In this document: in pieces, positions 27,501 through 32,145 of the stretch
How positions within the stretch are numbered: position 1 is the stretch's first letter
Layout: each line of letters begins with the position of its first letter
DNA from: a virus
Virus record (IMG/VR): IMGVR_UViG_3300008339_000124
Coordinates: 1-42,424 of that record
Direction: 5' to 3' (one strand)
DNA: 42,424 nucleotides
Made by a program: the position numbers and the translations under genes
Notes under the pieces: model-generated
Database searches by the model: none
Seen by the model: only the letters and a program-made list of their open reading frames with translations
What the model was told of the DNA's origin: nothing

Positions 27501-27576
27501 GGGTCCATAGCTCATCTGGGAGAGCGCCAGCTTTGCAAGCTGGATGTGGTCGGTTCGAGTCCGACTGGATCCACCA
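27501..27576 (+). tRNA. tRNA-Ala (UGC)
   Basis: 76 bases with acceptor GGGTCCA/TGGATCC, anticodon stem CCAGC/GCTGG with loop TTTGCAA (anticodon TGC), T loop TTCGAGT and encoded CCA. The usual G3-U70 alanine identity pair is present: G3 of GGGTCCA faces T in TGGATCC. Confidence 0.96.
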
Positions 27577-27579
27577 AAA

Positions 27580-27664
27580 TGCGTGGATGTGCCTAAAGCA
27601 CATGTACCCAAGTAGCCCTAATTGAACAGGTGAACGAGGACTTGGAATTAACCGAGGGCGCGCA
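27580..27664 (+). ncRNA. Structured non-tRNA element in the tRNA array (candidate small RNA or tRNA relic)
   Basis: These 85 bases fill the gap between tRNA-Ala and tRNA-Ser and do not code or fold as a standard tRNA. The ends pair (TGCGT with GCGCA). ATGTGC/GCACAT forms a hairpin with loop CTAAA at 27587-27603. GCCCT (27615-27619) pairs with AGGGC (27655-27659) to form a longer rod. There is no CCA end, no T-loop motif and no anticodon arm. It is likely transcribed with the tRNAs. Whether it is a stable RNA, processing element or decayed tRNA is unknown. Confidence 0.4.
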
Positions 27665-27670
27665 ATTTAA

Positions 27671-27762
27671 GGAAGTGTGGCAGAGCTTGGTTTAATGCAC
27701 CTGACTTGAAATCAGACGATCCTGAGAAGGATCCGTGGGTTCAAATCCTACCACTTCCGCCA
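27671..27762 (+). tRNA. tRNA-Ser (UGA)
   Basis: 92 bases with acceptor GGAAGTG/CACTTCC, anticodon loop CTTGAAA (anticodon TGA) on a CTGA/TCAG stem, a long variable arm (class II), T loop TTCAAAT, discriminator G as usual for Ser, and encoded CCA. Confidence 0.95.
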
Positions 27763-27776
27763 ATAAGAGGTATACA

Positions 27777-27902
27777 ATGGAAAAGCAAGTATTAACTGAA
27801 GTAACACCACCAGGTGAAGAAACTGAAAAGACCGACAAGGAACTTATTCAAGAGATCGTTGAAGCCACAAGTGACCTTCACGATCTCGACTACGCGAAAT
27901 AA
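27777..27902 (+). CDS. Small acidic protein within the tRNA cluster (41 aa)
   Basis: ATG at 27777 follows AAGAGG (27765-27770, six-base spacing). The 41-residue product is acidic and helical, with a Pro-Pro-Gly turn near residue 10 and a run DKELIQEIVEATSDLHDLDY at the C-terminus. It sits between tRNA-Ser and the CAU tRNA and uses the same strand. No family is recognised. A good ribosome site and protein-like composition support translation. Confidence 0.6.
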   Translation: MEKQVLTEVTPPGEETEKTDKELIQEIVEATSDLHDLDYAK

Positions 27903-27978
27903 GTGCCTATAGCTCAACGGTTAGAGCAGAGGACTCATAATCCTTTGGTTCTAGGTTCGAATCCTAGTGGGCGCACCA
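27903..27978 (+). tRNA. tRNA with CAU anticodon (Met, or Ile decoding AUA)
   Basis: 76 bases starting directly after the stop of the small ORF. Acceptor GTGCCTA/TGGGCGC (two wobble pairs), anticodon stem GAGGA/TCCTT with loop CTCATAA (anticodon CAT), T loop TTCGAAT and encoded CCA. The D-loop and the TTTGG after the anticodon arm recall bacterial tRNA-Ile(CAU), whose C34 is changed to lysidine. Elongator Met is the alternative. It is not initiator-like. Confidence 0.92.
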
Positions 27979-27986
27979 ATACTTAA

Positions 27987-27994
27987 ACTAAATA
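27987..27994 (+). promoter_or_regulatory. Possible late promoter variant (ACTAAATA) before the tmRNA
   Basis: ACTAAATA lies eight bases before the first paired base of the tmRNA acceptor piece and within a small palindrome AAACT-AAAT-AGTTT. It may be a start or processing site. Function is inferred. Confidence 0.3.
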
Positions 27995-28063
27995 GTTTAT
28001 ATGGTTGTATGAAGGAACGAGAAGGTTTCTTGGACACGGGTGCAAATCCCGTCTGCTCCACCA

Positions 28064-28093
28064 AAAATGTTTTCTGAGTAAAATATTTTTGAT
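28064..28093 (+). other. Intervening segment of the permuted tmRNA precursor
   Basis: The 30 bases between the CCA and the GGGGCAG form an AT-rich hairpin, AAAATGTTTT pairing with AAAATATTTT around CTGAGT (one G-U). In known permuted tmRNAs such a segment is removed, leaving two RNA pieces. Confidence 0.8.
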
Positions 28094-28141
28094 GGGGCAG
28101 TTTCAGATTCGACAGGGAAAGATATCCGACTGGACAACCAG

Positions 28142-28165
28142 TGAGGCGACTGACTCAATCAGCGC
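28142..28165 (+). other. tmRNA pseudoknot PK1
   Basis: TGAG (28142-28145) pairs with CTCA (28154-28157). The loop bases GCG and CTGA pair with TCAGCGC (28159-28165), leaving one A bulged. The knot ends 14 bases before the resume codon, the usual place for PK1. Confidence 0.85.
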
Positions 28166-28179
28166 AAACCAAAGTAATC

Positions 28180-28218
28180 GCAAATGACGATAACTACATT
28201 CAGGCACTTGCTGCTTGA
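28180..28218 (+). other. tmRNA tag reading frame (ANDDNYIQALAA)
   Basis: Resume codon GCA at 28180 is followed by eleven codons and TGA (28216-28218). The tag begins ANDDNY, like ANDENY of E. coli, and ends ALAA, the ClpXP/ClpAP degron. The six bases before GCA (GTAATC) resemble AUAGUC of E. coli. Confidence 0.92.
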
Positions 28219-28278
28219 TCCAACTGTTCTTCCGAGTGGGTTTCTCAACGGAAGTGGTCGTCCTCTCCAGTAGAGGGC

Positions 28279-28313
28279 TATCAAAAGCATATTGACTTAG
28301 TATGTTTTTGATA
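28279..28313 (+). terminator. Hairpin at the 3' end of the tmRNA gene
   Basis: A 13-bp stem TATCAAAAGCATA / TATGTTTTTGATA (one G-U) with a nine-base loop. The T run is in the 3' arm rather than after it, so this may be a 3' end or processing hairpin, before the next tRNA, rather than a classic terminator. Confidence 0.5.
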
Positions 28314-28329
28314 ACAGGATAAGCAATTT

Positions 28330-28419
28330 GGTTCTCTAGCATAATGGTAATGCACCGAGCTTATACCTCGCACTCCAGATTAGAGGGTTATACAGGTTCA
28401 AGTCCTGTGAGAACCACCA
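28330..28419 (+). tRNA. Class II tRNA with UAU anticodon (Ile by anticodon)
   Basis: 90 bases with acceptor GGTTCTC/GAGAACC, D arm GCAT/ATGC, anticodon loop CTTATAC (anticodon TAT, codon AUA), a 20-base variable arm, T loop TTCAAGT, discriminator A and encoded CCA. The first anticodon-stem pair is a C-C mismatch. Long variable arms belong to Leu, Ser and Tyr tRNAs in bacteria, so an Ile anticodon here is odd. The charged amino acid cannot be told. Confidence 0.85.
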
Positions 28420-28426
28420 GAAACAT

Positions 28427-28501
28427 GCGCGATTAGCTCAGCGGTAGAGCAGTGCCTTTACACGGCGAAGGTCGGGGGTTCGAACCCCTCATTGCGTACC
28501 A
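28427..28501 (+). tRNA. tRNA-Val (UAC)
   Basis: 75 bases with acceptor GCGCGAT/ATTGCGT (two G-U), anticodon loop TTTACAC (anticodon TAC) on a TGCC/GGCG stem, T arm GGGGG-type with loop TTCGAAC, and encoded CCA. Confidence 0.93.
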
Positions 28502-28504
28502 AAT

Positions 28505-28580
28505 ACGGGTGTGATGGAATGGTATACGTATCAGACTTAAAATCTGAGTTTTGTGGGTTCGAGTCCCACCACCCGTACCA
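28505..28580 (+). tRNA. tRNA with UAA anticodon (Leu) but short variable loop
   Basis: 76 bases with acceptor ACGGGTG/CACCCGT, a Leu-like D arm with three-pair stem, anticodon stem TCAGA/TCTGA with loop CTTAAAA (anticodon TAA), a variable loop of only five bases, T arm GTGGG/CCCAC with loop TTCGAGT, and CCA. Bacterial tRNA-Leu normally has a long variable arm, so this form is unusual. Confidence 0.88.
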
Positions 28581-28581
28581 C

Positions 28582-28589
28582 AATAAATA
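28582..28589 (+). promoter_or_regulatory. Weak late promoter-like site (AATAAATA)
   Basis: AATAAATA lies between the last tRNA and the ATG at 28594. It differs from TATAAATA at the first base, and the leader would be too short for a ribosome site. Low confidence. Confidence 0.2.
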
Positions 28590-28593
28590 AAGA

Positions 28594-29079
28594 ATGGCTA
28601 TGTTTGATTATAAAACAAAAATTAATTTTGAAGAAGTAAAAGCTTACATAGAAGCCAATCCAAACTCAAAACTTTATATCGGCTGTGACTCTGAACGAGT
28701 TATAATCAAAGATGTTTGGTATGCTGATTACGCATCTGTTATTGTTGTCCACATTGGTGGTCGCCACGGTTGTCGTGTATTTGGTCAAGTAGATCGTGAG
28801 CGCGATTATGATCAAAACAAAGGTCGCCCACGTATGCGTCTGATGAACGAAGTTATTAAAGTGGCTGAACTATACATTAACCTTGGGAAAACCCTGGGTG
28901 AAGATTTTGAGTGCGATGTTCACCTTGACATTAACCCGAATGAGATTTATGGATCTTCTTGCGTTGTCCAGGAAGCTATTGGATACATTCGTGGTATGTG
29001 TAATGTCATACCGATGGTCAAACCACAGGCATGGGCTGCTACCCACTGTGCAGACCGTCTAAAAGAACTTCGCGCTTAG
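28594..29079 (+). CDS. YkuK-like (DUF458) RNase H-fold protein
   Basis: The 161-residue protein (or 159 from ATG 28600) has the family pattern: a strand YIGCDSE, then a VVHIGGRHGCRVFGQVDRE region, RMRLMNEVIKVAEL, a VHLDINPNEIYGSSCVVQEA segment with conserved Asp and Ser, and a KPQAWAATHCADRL end. YkuK-type proteins have an RNase H-like fold. Acidic residues D32-E34 (in CDSE) and the HLD region may bind metal. The substrate is unknown. It directly follows the tRNA/tmRNA array, so a role in RNA metabolism is tempting but unproven. Confidence 0.75.
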   Translation: MAMFDYKTKINFEEVKAYIEANPNSKLYIGCDSERVIIKDVWYADYASVIVVHIGGRHGCRVFGQVDRERDYDQNKGRPRMRLMNEVIKVAELYINLGKTLGEDFECDVHLDINPNEIYGSSCVVQEAIGYIRGMCNVIPMVKPQAWAATHCADRLKELRA

Positions 29080-29082
29080 CTA

Positions 29083-29111
29083 TTGCATATATCACAGAAA
29101 TGTGATATACT
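29083..29111 (+). promoter_or_regulatory. Sigma70-type promoter of the porin-like gene with a perfect spacer palindrome
   Basis: TTGCAT (29083-29088), 17-base spacer, TATACT (29106-29111). The spacer and -10 carry the inverted repeat TATATCACA-GAAA-TGTGATATA (29088-29109). The AGAAATGTGA-TATACT core aligns base for base with the promoters at 19133 and 37620. Confidence 0.75.
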
Positions 29112-29118
29112 GCATGAC

Positions 29119-29138
29119 ACGGTATGAAAAGATACCGT
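29119..29138 (+). repeat. Leader hairpin of the porin-like gene
   Basis: ACGGTAT pairs with ATACCGT around GAAAAG, near the predicted 5' end of the transcript. It could stabilise the message. It is followed by TTATTTTG rather than a clean T run. Confidence 0.5.
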
Positions 29139-29167
29139 TATTTTGTTGTTTAATTAAAGGAGTCAAA

Positions 29168-29689
29168 ATGAAACTGAAAATCGCTTTAGCTGTTCTTTTC
29201 CTCGCCTTTGCCGTGGGCACTGCTCACGCTGAAGATCGCCTAACCGCTGGATACACTCAGAAGGCTGTTGCCACTCTGAGCGACACCTGGGGTGTTGGTG
29301 TTGAGAAAGACTTCGGTGAACTAGGTGCAGCAACTGTTGTTGGTGACCTTGGTTTTACCAATGTTCTCAACGGCGCATTTGCAGATACCCTGTGGACCGC
29401 TGGACTTGGCGTTGAAGTTCCTCTGTCAGAATTGCTGAACCTTGAAGTTGGTGCTTCGCGTAGCTTCGTCAATGGTGGACAGGATTTCACCCAGTATCGT
29501 GCTGGTGTTGTTTATCAGGGCATCGCATGGCGTTTCGCTGGTGCAGCTGTAAAGGCTGACGGCGTAGACGTTTTCGCAGAAGCTTCCGCAGAACGCAAAG
29601 TCTTTGGTGACCTAGCAGTCGGTGTTGCTTCGAGCTTCGATCAGTCCGAATACTTTGCTACCACAGTATTCGCGTCCTACTCGTTCTAA
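29168..29689 (+). CDS. Secreted beta-barrel outer-membrane-like protein
   Basis: ATG at 29168 follows AAAGGAG. The 173-residue product starts with a clear signal peptide: KLK, a hydrophobic core LALAVLFLAFAVGT-like, and the AHA-E cleavage site after residue 21. The mature part has alternating hydrophobic and polar residues over about eight strands, with many Gly/Ala/Val and aromatic girdle residues, and ends in FASYSF, a C-terminal aromatic typical of barrels inserted by BamA. Phage-borne outer-membrane proteins can block superinfection or alter permeability. Which applies here is unknown. It has its own early promoter and terminator, so it is an independent, probably early, unit. Confidence 0.75.
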   Translation: MKLKIALAVLFLAFAVGTAHAEDRLTAGYTQKAVATLSDTWGVGVEKDFGELGAATVVGDLGFTNVLNGAFADTLWTAGLGVEVPLSELLNLEVGASRSFVNGGQDFTQYRAGVVYQGIAWRFAGAAVKADGVDVFAEASAERKVFGDLAVGVASSFDQSEYFATTVFASYSF

Positions 29690-29698
29690 CTGAAAAGG

Positions 29699-29731
29699 AA
29701 CACCAGCATGGTTCGCCCAGCTGGTGTTTTT
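29699..29731 (+). terminator. Terminator after the porin-like gene, overlapping the next start
   Basis: AACACCAGC pairs with GCTGGTGTT, with an inner TGG/CCA, followed by TTT and more T to 29731. The ATG of the next gene (29708) lies in the loop. Confidence 0.8.
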
Positions 29732-29929
29732 CTTATGATAAAAAAAATATACCGCGAATTAGTCTGCCTGATATTTGGTCATGAAACCAAGACCCTGGTA
29801 TTCAGGGCAGAGAACTTTGAGATAACATACAAAGCCTGTATCCGTTGCGGGTACGCACAGCAGACAGATTTTGAAGAAATTGACGCAGAAATTGTCGATC
29901 TGGATGCAAGTCCAACGGATGCTAAATAG
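29708..29929 (+). CDS. Small cysteine-containing protein of unknown function
   Basis: With ATG at 29708 the product has 73 residues and the AAGGA site at 29695-29699 has an eight-base gap. An alternative ATG at 29735 gives 64 residues but has no ribosome site. An N-terminal hydrophobic segment (ELVCLIFGHET) precedes a CIRCGYAQQ motif, one half of a zinc ribbon, and an acidic C-terminus. The start codon and part of the ribosome site lie in the preceding terminator hairpin, so translation may depend on hairpin melting. No family is recognised. Confidence 0.55.
   Translation: MVRPAGVFLMIKKIYRELVCLIFGHETKTLVFRAENFEITYKACIRCGYAQQTDFEEIDAEIVDLDASPTDAK
29921..29928 (+). promoter_or_regulatory. Possible late promoter variant (GCTAAATA)
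   Basis: GCTAAATA overlaps the stop of the small gene and lies 27 bases before the gp88-like ATG. A small hairpin (ATAGA-GGG-TAAA-CCC-TCTAT, 29926-29946) overlaps it. Confidence 0.35.
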
Positions 29930-29954
29930 AGGGTAAACCCATCTATTTGAGGAC

Positions 29955-31025
29955 ATGATGCTAAATTTCAAACAATTTTTTCAAGACCGCTTGCAGCTTG
30001 AACAGACCGTTGAGTCTGAGATCCAAACCTACGCTATTGATGATTCGTTCTTTGATGATATTATCAGTGAAGCAGATGGTGGAAACTATAATCCAAACAA
30101 CCCTTGGCACAAACTGAAAAGAGGTGCTTCTGAATACTTCGGCGCAACGCCAGAAAGACAGAAGGAAATCCACGCCGAAGCAAAGGGTATTGAATCCAAA
30201 AAAATGATGACTCCTGAATCGGCAAACCCAAAGCTTGCCAAGAACGGAGAAAAGATGCCAGATCATGATACAAAGGCTCTGTTCCTTGCGCCTTCTACCA
30301 TGTCTGGTGTTGACGTTTGCCCAGCAGCATCGAAAGAATGTAAAGCTGCTTGCCTGGGTAAAGAAGCTGGTCGCGCCCATATGCGCCCAACTAAAGACGC
30401 TAAGATCTGGCGTACCAAATTGATGTTTGATCATCCAACCCACTTCTACGCAAAGCTTGACCAGGAAATCACATCTGCCAAGACTGCTGCCCAAAAGAAA
30501 GGTAAGCAACTGGCTGTCCGTTTGAACGGAACCAGTGATATTCCACACGAACAACTAGCACCACAGCTGTTCGAGAAACACAAAGATGTTAAGTTTTACG
30601 ACTACACTAAAATTGCTGGTCGCACAAAGAGCACCAAGACCCCAAGCAACTATCACCTAACCATGTCTTCTACTGGTATCAATCACGAAGACAGCAACTG
30701 GAAGGATGTACGCAAGCACCTGGATAAAGGTGGTGTGGCATCGATGGTATTCAAAGTTCAGACTTCTGCCCGTAATCGCCCAGCTGGTGGTCTACCAACT
30801 CATGTCCATGACGAAGAAACTGGTAAGAAGTATCGTGTTGTAGATGGTGACGAGCACGATCACCGTCACTTGGATCACAAGTACAACAGCGTTCCAAAAG
30901 GTGAGGGCATCATTGCTGGTCTTCGTATGAAAGGTGGTGCAAAGAATGTTGTACGTGCTGGTAAGTTTGCTGTTGATGTTGATAAAGAATCAAATACAGC
31001 TACAGTGAGAAAGGGTGAAAATTAA
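29955..31025 (+). CDS. gp88-like protein with possible capsid-targeting N-terminus
   Basis: The 356-residue protein (ATG at 29955, or 29958) resembles the mycobacteriophage L5 gp88 family: NGEKMPDHDTKALFLAPSTM, a Cys-rich CPAASKECKAACLG, an RLNGTSDIPHEQL segment and FYDYTKIAGR, then MSSTGINHED. The function of the family is unknown. The conserved Cys and His suggest a metal-binding or nucleic-acid enzyme. The N-terminus MLNFKQFFQ with IISE-A at about residues 36-40 resembles a T4 internal-protein targeting region cut after (I/L)-X-E, so it may be packaged and injected. AGGA precedes the start. It is followed within three bases by a zinc-ribbon gene. Confidence 0.65.
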   Translation: MMLNFKQFFQDRLQLEQTVESEIQTYAIDDSFFDDIISEADGGNYNPNNPWHKLKRGASEYFGATPERQKEIHAEAKGIESKKMMTPESANPKLAKNGEKMPDHDTKALFLAPSTMSGVDVCPAASKECKAACLGKEAGRAHMRPTKDAKIWRTKLMFDHPTHFYAKLDQEITSAKTAAQKKGKQLAVRLNGTSDIPHEQLAPQLFEKHKDVKFYDYTKIAGRTKSTKTPSNYHLTMSSTGINHEDSNWKDVRKHLDKGGVASMVFKVQTSARNRPAGGLPTHVHDEETGKKYRVVDGDEHDHRHLDHKYNSVPKGEGIIAGLRMKGGAKNVVRAGKFAVDVDKESNTATVRKGEN

Positions 31026-31028
31026 TTA

Positions 31029-31211
31029 ATGCCCATTTATACATATTCATGCCAAAAGCATGGTGATTTTGAAAAGCTAATCAGAATGCAAGAATCGGAC
31101 AGTGAGCAATCCTGTCCGAAATGCAACACGCAATGTGAACGCATATTTGCTGCCTCTGGTGGTGGTTTTCAATTGAAAGGTGACTGGTTCAAGACTTCAG
31201 GTAAGTATTGA
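31029..31211 (+). CDS. FmdB-like zinc ribbon protein
   Basis: The 60-residue protein starts MPIYTYSCQKHGDFEKLI and has CPKCNTQC with a preceding CQKH, the CX2C pairs of the FmdB zinc ribbon (usually MPIYEYRC...CG). It ends with the typical GGGFQLKGDWFKTSGKY tail. FmdB-type proteins are putative regulators or assembly factors of unknown partner. It lies three bases after the gp88-like gene and may act with it. Confidence 0.85.
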   Translation: MPIYTYSCQKHGDFEKLIRMQESDSEQSCPKCNTQCERIFAASGGGFQLKGDWFKTSGKY

Positions 31212-31236
31212 TTTTTTGCCAGTTTAGTGGTATACT
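31208..31236 (+). promoter_or_regulatory. Sigma70-type promoter before the glycosyltransferase
   Basis: TTGATT (31208-31213), 17-base spacer, TATACT (31231-31236) with TGG upstream. The spacer end AGTTTAGTGG is related to the AGAAAT-RTG core of other promoters here. Confidence 0.7.
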
Positions 31237-31260
31237 ATTGTTTTATTATAAGGAGTGATA

Positions 31261-32121
31261 ATGTCATTTAAAGTCCAAGTCCCAATTGAAGAACTGAGAA
31301 AGCGTAAGCTGTTTGTAGCAACCCCAATGTATGGCGGTCAATGTGCTGGTATGTATACCCGTTCTATTGCCGATCTTTCTGCAATGTGTGCTGCCCACGG
31401 AATTCAGATCCAGTTCTATTTCCTATTCAACGAATCGTTGATTACCCGTGCTCGTAACTATTGCGTAGATGAATTCTTGCGTAGTGAAGCATCTCACCTG
31501 ATGTTCATCGACAGCGACATTGGATTCAATCCAAATGACGTTCTGGCTCTAATGGCTATTCAAGACGATGAAAGCCCATATGACGTTCTGGCTGGTCCGT
31601 ATCCTAAGAAGTGTATCTCCTGGGAAAAGATTAAGCAAGCCGTTGACAAAGGTTTTGCAGACGAGAACCCACAAGAGCTTGAGAAGTTTGTCGGTGACTA
31701 TGTGTTCAACCCACGCAACGGTCAGAATGAAATCCCGATCAACTCACCAGCAGAAGTTTCCGAAGCTGGTACTGGTTTCATGATGATTCGCCGTGCTACT
31801 TTCGAGAAGTACAAAGCAGCGTTCCCGCATTTGTCCTACAAGCCAGATCACGTCCGTACCGCAGCATTTGACGGTAGCCGTGAGATCCATGCTTACTTTG
31901 ACTGCATCATCGACCCTGATTCTAAACGCTACTTGTCAGAAGACTATATGTTCTGCTATAATGTGCAGAAGATGGGTGGGCAAGTTTGGTTGTGCCCTTG
32001 GATGCAACTGCAACACGTTGGTTCCTACATCTTTGGTGGCTCTCTTGCTGACCTGGCTCGTATCGGTGCTTCGGCTACCGCAGACACAAGCCAAATCAAA
32101 CACAAGAAGCATAAGAAGTAA
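31261..32121 (+). CDS. Glycosyltransferase (GT-A type)
   Basis: ATG at 31261 follows AAGGAG; a GTG at 31255 is rejected. The 286-residue protein has LFVATPMYGG at the start, a helix with SLITRARNYCVDEFL, and FIDSDIGF (D84-S-D86, the DXD metal site), then AGTGFMMIRR and YLSEDYMFCYNVQKMGG. This pattern is common in T4-like marine phages. It would transfer a sugar to an unknown acceptor, maybe phage DNA, virion protein or host glycan. It ends in a Lys/His-rich tail (QIKHKKHKK). An early promoter precedes it. It is the first gene before the clamp gene. Confidence 0.85.
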   Translation: MSFKVQVPIEELRKRKLFVATPMYGGQCAGMYTRSIADLSAMCAAHGIQIQFYFLFNESLITRARNYCVDEFLRSEASHLMFIDSDIGFNPNDVLALMAIQDDESPYDVLAGPYPKKCISWEKIKQAVDKGFADENPQELEKFVGDYVFNPRNGQNEIPINSPAEVSEAGTGFMMIRRATFEKYKAAFPHLSYKPDHVRTAAFDGSREIHAYFDCIIDPDSKRYLSEDYMFCYNVQKMGGQVWLCPWMQLQHVGSYIFGGSLADLARIGASATADTSQIKHKKHKK

Positions 32122-32145
32122 TTTTTAATCATTGGAGTTTATATT

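Larger units (their letters stand above)
28002..28313 (+). ncRNA. ssrA: Circularly permuted (two-piece) tmRNA
   Basis: Transfer-messenger RNA rescues stalled ribosomes and tags the product for proteolysis. Here the 3' part comes first. The acceptor piece (28002-28063) has T arm ACGGG/CCCGT with loop TGCAAAT, then CTGCTCC, A and CCA. A 30-base intervening hairpin follows (28064-28093). The coding piece starts at 28094 with GGGGCAG, which pairs with CTGCTCC, followed by the tmRNA-typical GATTCGACAGGG. TGGTTGT (28002) pairs with ACAACCA (28134) as helix P2. An H-type pseudoknot (28142-28165) precedes GTAATC and the resume codon GCA (28180). The tag is ANDDNYIQALAA, stop TGA. Hairpins follow. This permuted order is known from alphaproteobacteria, cyanobacteria and some betaproteobacteria. 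Confidence 0.95.

Noticed and set aside
27180-27625. Long reading frames on both strands across the tRNA cluster
   Set aside because: They run through several complete tRNA genes, and their translations are conceptual products of tRNA sequence (for example RTRTDH-like or GSNPCTP-like strings).
28005-28187. Reading frame across the tmRNA gene
   Set aside because: It spans the acceptor piece, intervening hairpin and pseudoknot; the structural evidence for tmRNA is far stronger and no ribosome site precedes it.
27205-28593. CRISPR-like or repeat array
   Set aside because: The repeated T-loop-like and CCA-like words belong to individual tRNAs; there are no regular direct repeats with spacers anywhere in the window.
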